A stretch of DNA of 64,000 bases. Source: Deinococcus soli (ex Cha et al. 2016). Its GTDB lineage: Bacteria > Deinococcota > Deinococci > Deinococcales > Deinococcaceae. The stretch spans positions 930,001-994,000 of the forward strand of contig NZ_CP011389.1 in NCBI RefSeq assembly GCF_001007995.1, in the 5' to 3' direction. Positions within the stretch are counted from its first letter, which is position 1. Each line of letters begins with the position of its first letter. A program made the translations under genes and the position numbers. A model generated the notes under the pieces. That model was not told the origin of the DNA. It ran no database searches and saw only the letters and a list, made by a program, of their open reading frames with translations. Below are positions 37,971 through 46,710 of this stretch, piece after piece.

Positions 37971-40900
37971 CCACGTCATTCCGCATGAGGCCCCGCCTGG
38001 GGGCGCTGCTCCTGAGCGCCATGCTGGGTTTGGCGCAGGCGGCGCCAGTGGCGCTGCGTGCCGCCCTGAGCGGCGAGGACGCCCCGGCCGTGCCCGCCAC
38101 CGTGACCCTGCTGGGCGACCGGGGCGAACAGACCGTCATGCTGCCCGAGGGCGGCGCGGTGCTGGACCTGCCGCCCGGCGAGTTCCGCGTGACCGTCGCG
38201 GGCGGCGCGACGCTGCTCACGCCGTCGTTCACGGTCACCGAGCGCGGCGCGGACGTGACGCTGCGCGTGCAGCCGGACGTGACGGTCCGCGCGCAGCTGC
38301 CCGCCACGGCCGCGCCCGGCGAGACCGTCACGGCCCGCGTCACGCTGAGCAGCGCGTACGGCGCTCCGCTGACCCTCACGCCAGAGCTGTCCCTGAGCCC
38401 GGGGCTGCTGCTGCTGCGCCGCGTGAACCTCACGCGGACGCTCGCGCCGGGGCAGACCGTGACGCTGGAGGTTCCGCTGCTGGTGGGCGCCGCCGAGGAC
38501 CTGGGCCTGAGCGTGAACATCCGCGGCCTGAACGCCCGCGCCGACGCGACCCTGCTGGGCCGCGCGCCCGCCCGCGCGCAGGTGGACCTGGAAGATCCGG
38601 AGGCGGCGGATGACGCCGGTGCGGCGATCCGCACCGCCGGGCGCACCCTGACCGTCCGGAACGTGGGCGGCGAGGACGGCGTGTTCCCTGTGCAGGTGCA
38701 GGCGCAGGGTGTGCGCGACGCGCGCGTGATGCGCGGTGGACAACCGCTGGGCGGCGCGACCCTGGGTGTAGCGGCCGGGCAGGAGGTCCGGCTGGACGTG
38801 GCGGGCGAGGCGACCGGGCCGGGCGCGCAGCTGACCGTCACGGTGGGCGGCGTGCCCACGCGCGTGCCGCTGGCCGCGCCGGACGCGCCGCTGCTGGGCA
38901 CCCTGAGCGTCACGCCGGCCGATCCGCTGCCGGGCGAGACGGTGACCGTCACGCTGCGCCTGGACAACCGCAGCGGCGCCCCGGTCAGCGGCCCGCTGCG
39001 CGTGCAGGCGCCCACGTGGCTGACCCTGGACGGCCCTCCCGGGGACAGCGTCACGGTCCCGGAGGGCACCTCGGAGCTGAGCTGGACGGCCCGCGTGCCC
39101 TTCGGCCCGGCCGACCGGGGGTTGGTCAGCGTGGAGGGCAGCGGGCCGCTCGCGGCGCTGCGGGACGCCCGGCCAGTCACGCGGACCCTGCTGGCCGTGC
39201 AGGCCGGGGTGGACCCGGACGTCGCCGCAGCCGGTTCGGATGGACTGCTGCCGCTGCTGGTGCGCAACCCGACCGGACGGCCCGTCACGGTGCGCCTTCA
39301 GGTGGACGCGCAGGCGCCCGCCGACAGCGGCCTGCCGGCCGAACTGGACCTGGAGCCCCACGCGGCGGCCGTCACGAACGTCAGCGTGCAGAGCCCGGAG
39401 GCCGGGACGGTCAGCGTGACGGTCACGCCCCTGATCGCGGGCGTGGTGGCGGGCGCGCCGCAGCCGGGCGGGGTGACCTTCGCGGCGGTCACGCAGGCGC
39501 AGCGGCGCAGCACCCTGCGGCTGCCGTTCGACATCCGTGGCCTGACGACCGGGCGTGTCCTGGCGGCGCACCTCCCGCCCGAGGGCGCGCGGTTCGTGCC
39601 GGGCAGCGCCACCGCGCTGCTGGATACGCGACGCGTGGCGCTGCCCGACCCGCGCGTGGGGGACGACGGGCGCCTGCACTGGACGCTGCCGGAAGGTGTC
39701 CGACAGGGCGCGCTGGTGTACGACGTGCTGCACAGTGACGCGCTGGACGCGCCGCTGCCGCTGGACCTGACCGCGCGGGTCGGCGAGCGGGACCTGCCCC
39801 TGGCCGGGCAGCTGCGCAGCGAGGACGCCGCGCGCGCCGCGCCGCTGCAGGTCAGTGAACGCGACGGGCTGATCCGCTTCCCGCGTGACGGCACGGTGCT
39901 GCCCGACGGGGGCCGCAGCGACGTGACGCTGGAAGGTCCGGCCGGGGTGCCGGTGCGCCTGACCGTGAACGGCGAGGAGGTCCCGGACGAGCGGATCGGC
40001 GAGGCGGGCCGCGCCTTCGACCGCGAGCGGCGCGTGTACGTGGGGCTGCCCATGCAGGTCGGCGTGAACGTCATCGAGGTCAGGTACGGCGCGCTGAGTG
40101 ACCGCGTGCAGGTGGTCGTGCCGGGCGCCGCCACGCAGCTGGACCTGAGTCTGGACGGCAGCACGGTCGCGGACGGCAGCCGCCCGGTGGCGCTGCTGGT
40201 CCGCAGCCTGGACGCGCAGGGCCGCCCGTCCGGCGAGGGTCAGGTGACGCTGAGCACCAGCCTCGAACCGCTGGATCCCGACGCGGACCCCGGCGCGCCC
40301 GGCTACCAGGTGAACCTGCGCGGCGGCGTGGCGCGCGTGCGGCTCGAGGCGGTGTCCAGCGCGCAGACCCTGGAGGCCGAGGCGCTGCTGGGGCAGTTGC
40401 GGGCCCGAGCGGCGCTGTTCGTGCCGGTCCCGCAGCTGACGAGCGCGTCGTACCAGGCGAGCGCCGGATTGACGTACTCCGCGCGCGGCGGCCTGCGCGC
40501 GCAGCTGAGTGCACGCGGGTACGCGGAGTTCCCCGCGTGGCAGGGGCAGATGCAGGTCGTGGCGGACACCGGACAGCTCCCCGGTCTGGACAGCGCCGCC
40601 ACGGCTGCGCGCCGCTACGCCCTGACCGGCAGCGGCACCGAGCCCCGCAGCGCGCTGAGCAGTGACCTGGGGTTCGCGTTCCGGTTCGAGCGGCAGGAAC
40701 TGAGCGCCGGGTACTTCGCCGGCCCGCTGAACCTGCCGGGCCTGAACAGCCTGCCGACCGCGAGTGCGCTGCGCGTCACGACGCACGGGCGGGGCGTGAG
40801 TCTGTTTGCGGTTGCGGCGCGCGTGCCGGGCGGGACGGTCACCGACACCTTCGGGCCGGACGGTGGGCGCCGCTTCACGCTGCGCGCCCGGCCGCTGGTG

Positions 40901-42508
40901 GGAACGGAACGGGTGGTGCTGCGCGGCGCGACTGATCAGGTGCTCACGGCGGGCCGGGACTACACGCTGGACCCGGTGACGGGCGACCTGACGCTGGCGC
41001 GCACCCCGTCGCTGTTCGGTCCGAACTTCGAGCGGCAGACGCTGGTGGTCACGTACTCGGCGGTGGGTGAGGCGGGCGTGCGGCTGGGTGCCGGGGTGGG
41101 GGCCAGCGTGCAGCGCGGCGGGTGGACACTGGGCGGGTCGGTGGCGGTGCTGGGGACGCAGCCGGCCTTCGGGGTGCAGGCGCGTTACGTGCGGCCCGGC
41201 ACGGAGTTCGGCGTGGCGTTCACGCGCGGCCCGGACAGCCCGGAGGGTCGTCTGAGCGTGGCGGGCAGCGTGCAGCGGGGGCCGCTGAGCGGCTCGCTGA
41301 GCGTAGGGGGCAGCGGGGACCTGCGCGTGACGCTGGCGGGCGCGGCGGAACTCGCGTACCGGCCCGGTCCGTTCGGGGTGAAACTGTCGGGCCGGGTGCA
41401 GGAAGGGGGGCTGTGGACGGCCGCGCAGGGCGAGTGGCGGCCCGCGGAAGGCGTGACCCTGTCGGCCGGGCCGGAGGTCCGCTGGGGCGCGCAGGGAACG
41501 GCGCTGAACGCGCTGCTGGGCGTGTCGGTGACGCGGGGGAACGTCTCGGCGGACCTGTCGCACGCGCAGCCGCTGCTGGGCGGGGATGATCCGCTGACGC
41601 GGCTGGGCGTGTCGTACGCGCTGAGTGCCACGACGGCCGTGACGGCGCGCGTGCAGCGCGGCGGGCCGGACGGCGCGCTCAGCGGCGAGGTGGGCGTCAG
41701 TCAGAAGTTGGGGACCAGCAACCTGAATGTCACGTACCAGCTGCCCGGCGTGAGCGGGCAGAGCAGCCGCGCACGCTTCGGGGTGAACACGCCCCTGGTG
41801 TTCAGCCCGAACCTGAGTGCCACGCTGAGCGCGTCGCTGCTGCGGGACCTGGACCGGGGGGTGAACACGGCCGGGGCGGGCTTCACGGTGAACTACCGCC
41901 GCGCGGGCCTGAGCGGCACGCTGGGCGTGGACGGCACGCGCGGCGAGGGCGGCGCGCGCGTGACGGTACGGGGCGGCGTGAGCGGCACCGTGAAGACGCA
42001 CGTGCTCAGCGTGGACGGCAGCCTTCAGGTGCGGCCCGAGCTGGGTGGGCAGCTGAACGTCAGTCACGCGTGGCGTTCGGACCGCGCGGCGCTGCTGCAG
42101 TACCACCGCTTCAGCAGCCTGGGCGCCGACCCGACCCTGGAGGGCGAGGTCGCGCTGCACGTCGACCTGCCGCGCGCCGGGGGCCGTCCGGGCCTGACGC
42201 TGCAGCCGTCGGTGGCGTACCAGCTGCCCACGCGGCGCCGCGAGGACCTGACGGGGCAGCTGGGCCTGAGCGTCACGGTGCCGCTGGACGGGCGGTTCAG
42301 TGTGGGGGTCAGCGGGTTCCTGATCGGCCAGCCGGGCCGGGAGCAGTACGCGGCGACGCTGGGCGCGGACGTGCGCGTGCGCGTCAACGAGAACCTGCGC
42401 GTGGTGGGGGGCTACACCCTGAACGTGGCGGGGGCGGATCTGGCGGGCCTGACGCCCGGGGCGGGCGGCGGCTTCTTCGTGCGCGCCGACCTGTTCGGAG
42501 GACGATGA
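37967..42508 (+). CDS. Very large exported protein with C-terminal outer-membrane barrel
   Basis: A 1513-residue protein. The N-terminal 24 residues are a signal peptide (MRPRLGALLLSAMLGLAQA). Residues 30-800 are beta-sandwich repeats (DUF11-like: TVTLRLDNRSGAPVSGPLRV). From ~820 to the end the sequence alternates polar and hydrophobic residues in many amphipathic strands (LTYSARGGLRAQLSARGYAEF, VGLGVGASVQRGGWTLGG), ending GGGFFVRADLFGGR, as outer-membrane barrels do. The segment VVLRGATDQVLTAGRDYTLD (~980) recalls usher/barrel-linker motifs. ATG 37967 follows GGAG and overlaps the previous stop. It is the likely outer-membrane anchor of the cluster. Confidence 0.85.
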   Translation: MTTSFRMRPRLGALLLSAMLGLAQAAPVALRAALSGEDAPAVPATVTLLGDRGEQTVMLPEGGAVLDLPPGEFRVTVAGGATLLTPSFTVTERGADVTLRVQPDVTVRAQLPATAAPGETVTARVTLSSAYGAPLTLTPELSLSPGLLLLRRVNLTRTLAPGQTVTLEVPLLVGAAEDLGLSVNIRGLNARADATLLGRAPARAQVDLEDPEAADDAGAAIRTAGRTLTVRNVGGEDGVFPVQVQAQGVRDARVMRGGQPLGGATLGVAAGQEVRLDVAGEATGPGAQLTVTVGGVPTRVPLAAPDAPLLGTLSVTPADPLPGETVTVTLRLDNRSGAPVSGPLRVQAPTWLTLDGPPGDSVTVPEGTSELSWTARVPFGPADRGLVSVEGSGPLAALRDARPVTRTLLAVQAGVDPDVAAAGSDGLLPLLVRNPTGRPVTVRLQVDAQAPADSGLPAELDLEPHAAAVTNVSVQSPEAGTVSVTVTPLIAGVVAGAPQPGGVTFAAVTQAQRRSTLRLPFDIRGLTTGRVLAAHLPPEGARFVPGSATALLDTRRVALPDPRVGDDGRLHWTLPEGVRQGALVYDVLHSDALDAPLPLDLTARVGERDLPLAGQLRSEDAARAAPLQVSERDGLIRFPRDGTVLPDGGRSDVTLEGPAGVPVRLTVNGEEVPDERIGEAGRAFDRERRVYVGLPMQVGVNVIEVRYGALSDRVQVVVPGAATQLDLSLDGSTVADGSRPVALLVRSLDAQGRPSGEGQVTLSTSLEPLDPDADPGAPGYQVNLRGGVARVRLEAVSSAQTLEAEALLGQLRARAALFVPVPQLTSASYQASAGLTYSARGGLRAQLSARGYAEFPAWQGQMQVVADTGQLPGLDSAATAARRYALTGSGTEPRSALSSDLGFAFRFERQELSAGYFAGPLNLPGLNSLPTASALRVTTHGRGVSLFAVAARVPGGTVTDTFGPDGGRRFTLRARPLVGTERVVLRGATDQVLTAGRDYTLDPVTGDLTLARTPSLFGPNFERQTLVVTYSAVGEAGVRLGAGVGASVQRGGWTLGGSVAVLGTQPAFGVQARYVRPGTEFGVAFTRGPDSPEGRLSVAGSVQRGPLSGSLSVGGSGDLRVTLAGAAELAYRPGPFGVKLSGRVQEGGLWTAAQGEWRPAEGVTLSAGPEVRWGAQGTALNALLGVSVTRGNVSADLSHAQPLLGGDDPLTRLGVSYALSATTAVTARVQRGGPDGALSGEVGVSQKLGTSNLNVTYQLPGVSGQSSRARFGVNTPLVFSPNLSATLSASLLRDLDRGVNTAGAGFTVNYRRAGLSGTLGVDGTRGEGGARVTVRGGVSGTVKTHVLSVDGSLQVRPELGGQLNVSHAWRSDRAALLQYHRFSSLGADPTLEGEVALHVDLPRAGGRPGLTLQPSVAYQLPTRRREDLTGQLGLSVTVPLDGRFSVGVSGFLIGQPGREQYAATLGADVRVRVNENLRVVGGYTLNVAGADLAGLTPGAGGGFFVRADLFGGR

Positions 42509-45291
42509 TGCGGGGCATGGACGGACTCCTGAACGGCAGGCAGAGGTGGTGGCGGGCCCTGCTGCTGCTGGCGGCACTTCTCGCGGCCCTGCTGGGCGCG
42601 GCGCGGGCCGGGTCATGCGCGGCCGTGGCGTGCGTGAGTGCCGGGCCGCGCCTGGTGAGCGTGAATTCGGCGCAGAGTGCGATTCTCAATCCGCTGATCG
42701 GGGGGCTGCTGGGCGGGAACGTCACCCTGAGCGTGCTGGACTGGAACGCGGTGGCGGCCACGGACCTGCGCCTGGGGCTGTTCCTGGACGCACTGCGGGT
42801 GCAGGCGGGCGTGGCGACGGTGGAGGGGGCCCTGACGACCGGCATGAGTGTTGCGGGTGTCCTGGAGGCCGCGGCCGTCGCGGCCGAGGCGGACGGCAAC
42901 ACGGCCGGAGCGGGTGCGCTGCGGGCGCTGAAGGCGCAGGTGGCGGGCCTGACGGGCACCGTCGCGCTGGGGGACCTGCTGAAACTGAACTTTCCCAGCG
43001 GGGCGTTCGCGGACGCGCGGCTCAATGCGCTGAATCTCGTGACGGGCGGCGCGCAGCTGTTCAACCAGCGTAACGCCGTGACGACCGGCAGCAGTCCCGT
43101 GACGCTCAACGGGGTCAGCGTGAACCTTAGCGGGCTGGGCCTGGGGGTGGGCGCCGCCACGCCGACCGTGCAGCTGTTCGTGCAGGTCGTCGAACCGCCG
43201 GTGTACGTGTGCGGCGAGCAGGGCAGCACGTTCCACACGGCGGCGGTGCGCGTGAAGCTGAACGTGAACCTGAACGGCCTGACCGTGAACGTGCTGGGCC
43301 TGTCGAATGCGACTGTCGCCCTGACGAACCTGACCCTGTACCTGGAGGTCGCGCGGGCCACCGGCACGCTGGATCTCGTGAACGCCGTGTCGCAGGCGCT
43401 GACGCTGAAGGCCACGCCGGGCCTGGCGCGGCTGGGCCTGGGGCAGATCAGTGACGCCGTGTTCTTCGACCGGGGGCGCACGGCGCCCATGACGCTGCCC
43501 GCGTACGCGAAGATCGGCGCGGTTACCGCGAACCTGGGCCTGGTGCTGGGCACCGTGAACCTGGATGTCGAGGCCCGCAGTCTGGCGGACGGCACGTACC
43601 CGCTGGAGAGCGTCAGCGCGGCGCCGCCGTACCCGCAGGCGGTGACGGTGGGCAGTTCCAGCGCCGCGATTCCCACGCTGGTGGGGACGCTCGTCACGAA
43701 CCTCGACGTGCGCCTGACGCCCGCGCCCCTCCAGGCGGTGCTGGACGTTCTGCTGGCCCCGGTGAAGACGACGGTGGGCACCGCGCTGCAACCGACGCTG
43801 GTGGCCGTGCTGCAGGCCAGCGTGGATCAGGTGCTGCGCCTGCTGGGCATCGGGATCGGCGAGGCGGTGTTCACCGTGAACAGCGTCTCGAACGGGTGCC
43901 GCGTGACCGCGCGGGTGTACCGCGACGCGGAACCGGACGGCGCGCCCGGCGCGGCCGAGACCTGGGACGGGCCGGGCACGCGGGTCAATCTCGTGTCCGG
44001 CGCCAGTGCGCGGCAGTCGGTGGCGGTCCCGGCGGGGGCAGGCACGGCGGAGCTGGGCGTTCCGGAGGGGACACATACCCTGATCGTCGCGGGCGGCGCG
44101 GCGGGCGTGGCGGCGCAGGCGCCGGCCGGGTGGGTGTTCGTGAATCCGGTGGGGGGCAGCGTGACCCTGACGGTGGCGGCGGGGACGGCCAGCGTCACGG
44201 ACCCCACGTTCGGGCTGTTCGAGGGGGACCGCGTGGACGGCACGCTGTTCCGCGACGACGGCTTCGGGGGCGGCGCGGCGCATGACGCGGCGGCGCAGCC
44301 GTCCGAGCCGCGCGTGGCGGGCCGCAGCGTGACCGTGACCGGCAGCGGCGGCGCGAGGAGCGCCACGACCGCCGCGGACGGGTCGTTCACGCTGTTCGTG
44401 CCGGGGGGGTGGACGGGCGTCACGCTGGACTTCACGGGCGCCGAGACCGTCACGGGCGTGCGGGTGGGCGGCGCGGCGACCCTGGCGACCGATGCGCTGG
44501 GCAGCGGGGTGAGGCCGGCGGCCCTGCCGGTCCCGGCGGGCGCGGCGCGCGTGGTGACGCTGGGCGTCACGGGCCGCCCGGCGCTGAGTCCGGACCGGTC
44601 CGGGCGCAGCATCGCGCCGGGCACGCTGCGGTACCTGCACGTCCTGGATCCGGGGTCGGTGGGCACGCTGAGCTTCACGAAGACCGGCGCGTTCGGGCGG
44701 GCGTTCTACCTGGACAGCGACTGTGACGGCGCGGTGGGGGCCGCCGAGCGCACACCGCTGACGACCGTGACGGTCGGGGACAGCTGGCCGCGCGCGGCGG
44801 ACGGCGCCCTGCGAAGCTGCGCGCTGGAGGTCGAGGTGAGCGTCCCCGCGAACGCCGCGTCTGGCGCGACCGAGGCGGCCACCGTGACGGCGCAGCTGGC
44901 CTGGGCGGGCAGCGCGGTGACGGACAGCGCCGCCGTGACGGACACCACGACGGTCAGTCCGCCTGCGGCGATCACGAAGACGGTGGAGAACCTCACGGGC
45001 GCGCCGGGCGTGGTGGGCACGGCGGCGCTGGCGCGCCCGGGCGACCGGCTGCGCTACTGCCTGAACGTCACGAATCCCGCGCTGGACAGCGTGACGGACC
45101 TGACGGTCAGTGACACGCTGACGGGTGCGGCCGGGTACGAGCCGGGCAGCCTGACGCTGGACGGGGTCGCCCTGAGCGACGCGGCCGACACGGACGCCGG
45201 GAGCGTGAGTGGCCGGACGGTCACGGTGACGCTGGCGACCCTGGCGGCCGGTCAGACCCGGCAGGTGTGTTTCGAGGTGACGGTCCCCTGA
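42508..45291 (+). CDS. Exported surface protein with DUF11 domain at the end
   Basis: A 927-residue secreted protein. The hydrophobic N-terminus WWRALLLLAALLAALLGAARA is a signal peptide. The first ~400 residues (LNPLIGGLLGGNVTLSVLDW, LKALKAQVAGLTGTV-like helices) resemble the region found at the C-terminus of TadG-like pilus-assembly proteins, a weak resemblance. Residues ~450-720 are SdrD/Cna-type (VDGTLFRDDGFGGG) and a Ca-like loop FYLDSDCDGAVGAAE. The last ~110 residues are DUF11 (RLRYCLNVTNPALDSVTD). ATG 42508 has GGAGG at optimal spacing; ATG 42505 is also in frame. The operon ends at a hairpin (45297-45344). Confidence 0.85.
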   Translation: MRGMDGLLNGRQRWWRALLLLAALLAALLGAARAGSCAAVACVSAGPRLVSVNSAQSAILNPLIGGLLGGNVTLSVLDWNAVAATDLRLGLFLDALRVQAGVATVEGALTTGMSVAGVLEAAAVAAEADGNTAGAGALRALKAQVAGLTGTVALGDLLKLNFPSGAFADARLNALNLVTGGAQLFNQRNAVTTGSSPVTLNGVSVNLSGLGLGVGAATPTVQLFVQVVEPPVYVCGEQGSTFHTAAVRVKLNVNLNGLTVNVLGLSNATVALTNLTLYLEVARATGTLDLVNAVSQALTLKATPGLARLGLGQISDAVFFDRGRTAPMTLPAYAKIGAVTANLGLVLGTVNLDVEARSLADGTYPLESVSAAPPYPQAVTVGSSSAAIPTLVGTLVTNLDVRLTPAPLQAVLDVLLAPVKTTVGTALQPTLVAVLQASVDQVLRLLGIGIGEAVFTVNSVSNGCRVTARVYRDAEPDGAPGAAETWDGPGTRVNLVSGASARQSVAVPAGAGTAELGVPEGTHTLIVAGGAAGVAAQAPAGWVFVNPVGGSVTLTVAAGTASVTDPTFGLFEGDRVDGTLFRDDGFGGGAAHDAAAQPSEPRVAGRSVTVTGSGGARSATTAADGSFTLFVPGGWTGVTLDFTGAETVTGVRVGGAATLATDALGSGVRPAALPVPAGAARVVTLGVTGRPALSPDRSGRSIAPGTLRYLHVLDPGSVGTLSFTKTGAFGRAFYLDSDCDGAVGAAERTPLTTVTVGDSWPRAADGALRSCALEVEVSVPANAASGATEAATVTAQLAWAGSAVTDSAAVTDTTTVSPPAAITKTVENLTGAPGVVGTAALARPGDRLRYCLNVTNPALDSVTDLTVSDTLTGAAGYEPGSLTLDGVALSDAADTDAGSVSGRTVTVTLATLAAGQTRQVCFEVTVP

Positions 45292-45296
45292 GCCCC

Positions 45297-45344
45297 GGCG
45301 GGAGGGGGCCCGTACGGGCGTGTGTGGCCGCCGCCCCTCCCGCC
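45297..45344 (+). terminator. Surface operon terminator
   Basis: An 11-bp stem GGCGGGAGGGG/CCCCTCCCGCC with an inner CCCGTACGGG palindrome in its loop, 6 bp after the last gene. Confidence 0.65.
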
Positions 45345-45538
45345 CGCCCTCAGGAGCTGCGGCGACGGCGCGCAGCAGACCGGTTGCGCCCCAGTGGCTC
45401 GTGTCCCAGAGGCGTCCTGCGTGTGGCACTGGCGCCTCTGCTGTGTGGTGTGCGGGCCCGTGCGGCCAGCGCCGCGGAGGCGCTGCGTGCTGTGGGCCGG
45501 GGCTCGTGGCGGGTGGGTCAGGACATTCGTCTCATCAT

Positions 45539-45564
45539 TAATCCAAGCGGTTTACTTAGGATTA
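45539..45564 (+). promoter_or_regulatory. Palindromic operator and promoter of the iron importer
   Basis: TAATCCAAG (45539-45547) and CTTAGGATTA (45555-45564) form a near-perfect inverted repeat around CGGTTTA. The right arm covers TAGGAT (45557-45562), the -10 located 7 nt before the fbpA ATG. Fur- or DtxR-type control is suspected, given the gene. Confidence 0.55.
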
Positions 45565-45569
45565 CGGGG

Positions 45570-46565
45570 ATGAAACGCACCCTGCTCGCCGTCACCGCCC
45601 TGCTGCTCACCGGCACCAGCCTCGCGCAGACCAAGACCCTGACCGTGTACTCCGGCCGCGCCAAGACCTTCGTGGACCCGGTCGTGCAGCAGTTCGAGCG
45701 TCAGACCGGCATCAAGGTGAACGTCCGCTACGGCACCGACGCGCAGCTCGTCGCCGCCCTGCGCGAGGAAGGCAGCCGCAGCCCCGCCGACGTGTACTGG
45801 GGCAACTCGGTGGGCGCGCTGGGCGAACTGGCCGAGGAAGGCAAGTTCAGCAAGCTGGGCGCGGCCCTGACCCGCAACGTCAGCGACGACTACCTGCCCG
45901 ACAGCCGCACCTGGCTGCCCACCACCGTCCGCTTCCGCACGCTGGCCTACAACACCAGCAAGATCAAGCCGGACCAGCTGCCCGACTCGATCATGGACCT
46001 CCCCAAGATGACCAGCCTCAAGGGCCGCATCGGCTGGACCGTCAGCTACCCCAGCTTCCAGGATTTCCTGGGCGTGATGATCGCGCAGCAGGGCGAGCAG
46101 AAGACCCGCGCCTGGATCGAGGGCATGAAGGCCCTGCAGCCCAAGGACTACAAGACCAGCAACGTGGGCATGCTCGAGGCGATGCGCGCCGGTGAGATCG
46201 ACGTGGCCCTGACCAACCACTACTACATCCAGCGCGTGAACCGCCTGAACTACCCGATCGACACGTACTTCTTCAAGAACGGCGACATCGGCAACCTGGG
46301 CAACGCCACGGGCGCGGGCATCCTGAAGACCAGCAAGAACCAGGGCAATGCTGCGCGCTTCCTGAGCGCCCTGGTCGCCAAGGACGCCCAGACGTTCTTC
46401 CTGAGCGTGAACTTCGAGTACCCCGTGATCGGCAACATCCTACAGCCCACGACCATGCTCCCCTACGCGGACGTGATCAAGCGCAGCCCCAAGGTGGACC
46501 CCACCGTCATGCCGAAGAACATCGAGAAGGCGCAGAAGCTCCTGCGTGACGCCGGACTGCTGTAA
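45570..46565 (+). CDS. Ferric iron ABC transporter, binding protein
   Basis: A 331-residue FbpA/FutA-type periplasmic Fe3+-binding protein. Signal peptide MKRTLLAVTALLLTGTSLAQ is followed by TLTVYSGRAKTFVDPVVQQF, a family hallmark. The iron-binding tyrosines are Y218-Y219 in LTNHYYIQRV, with an upstream YSGR tyrosine (Y27). The start ATG is the first after a leaderless promoter, and an AT-rich palindrome overlaps that promoter. It is followed by permease and ATPase genes, so the three form the importer. Confidence 0.94.
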   Translation: MKRTLLAVTALLLTGTSLAQTKTLTVYSGRAKTFVDPVVQQFERQTGIKVNVRYGTDAQLVAALREEGSRSPADVYWGNSVGALGELAEEGKFSKLGAALTRNVSDDYLPDSRTWLPTTVRFRTLAYNTSKIKPDQLPDSIMDLPKMTSLKGRIGWTVSYPSFQDFLGVMIAQQGEQKTRAWIEGMKALQPKDYKTSNVGMLEAMRAGEIDVALTNHYYIQRVNRLNYPIDTYFFKNGDIGNLGNATGAGILKTSKNQGNAARFLSALVAKDAQTFFLSVNFEYPVIGNILQPTTMLPYADVIKRSPKVDPTVMPKNIEKAQKLLRDAGLL

Positions 46566-46578
46566 GCCCCTCCGGTCA

Positions 46579-46610
46579 GGCCGCCGCCCCGCTTGGCAGG
46601 GGTGGCGGCC
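46579..46610 (+). terminator. Hairpin between binding protein and permease genes
   Basis: GGCCGCCGCCCC/GGGGTGGCGGCC stem with one non-Watson-Crick pair. It may lower expression of the permease and ATPase relative to the binding protein, a common design. Confidence 0.55.
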
Positions 46611-46710
46611 TGCTCATGCTCCGGGGACACCCGACCCGAAACCCGAGTAAACCGCTCTGCTATCGTGACGGGGCTGCCCGCGTGGACGCACCACACCCCC
46701 AGCCATCCCC

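Noticed and set aside
37976..42616. A 1546-codon open frame on the minus strand opposite the large barrel gene, and many similar long antisense frames (for example 33763-36465, 42613-45429)
   Set aside because: Composition is Arg/His/Gln/Pro/Ala-rich without domain patterns, as expected for the reverse complement of GC-rich coding sequence. The plus-strand frames have signal peptides, domains and ribosome binding sites.
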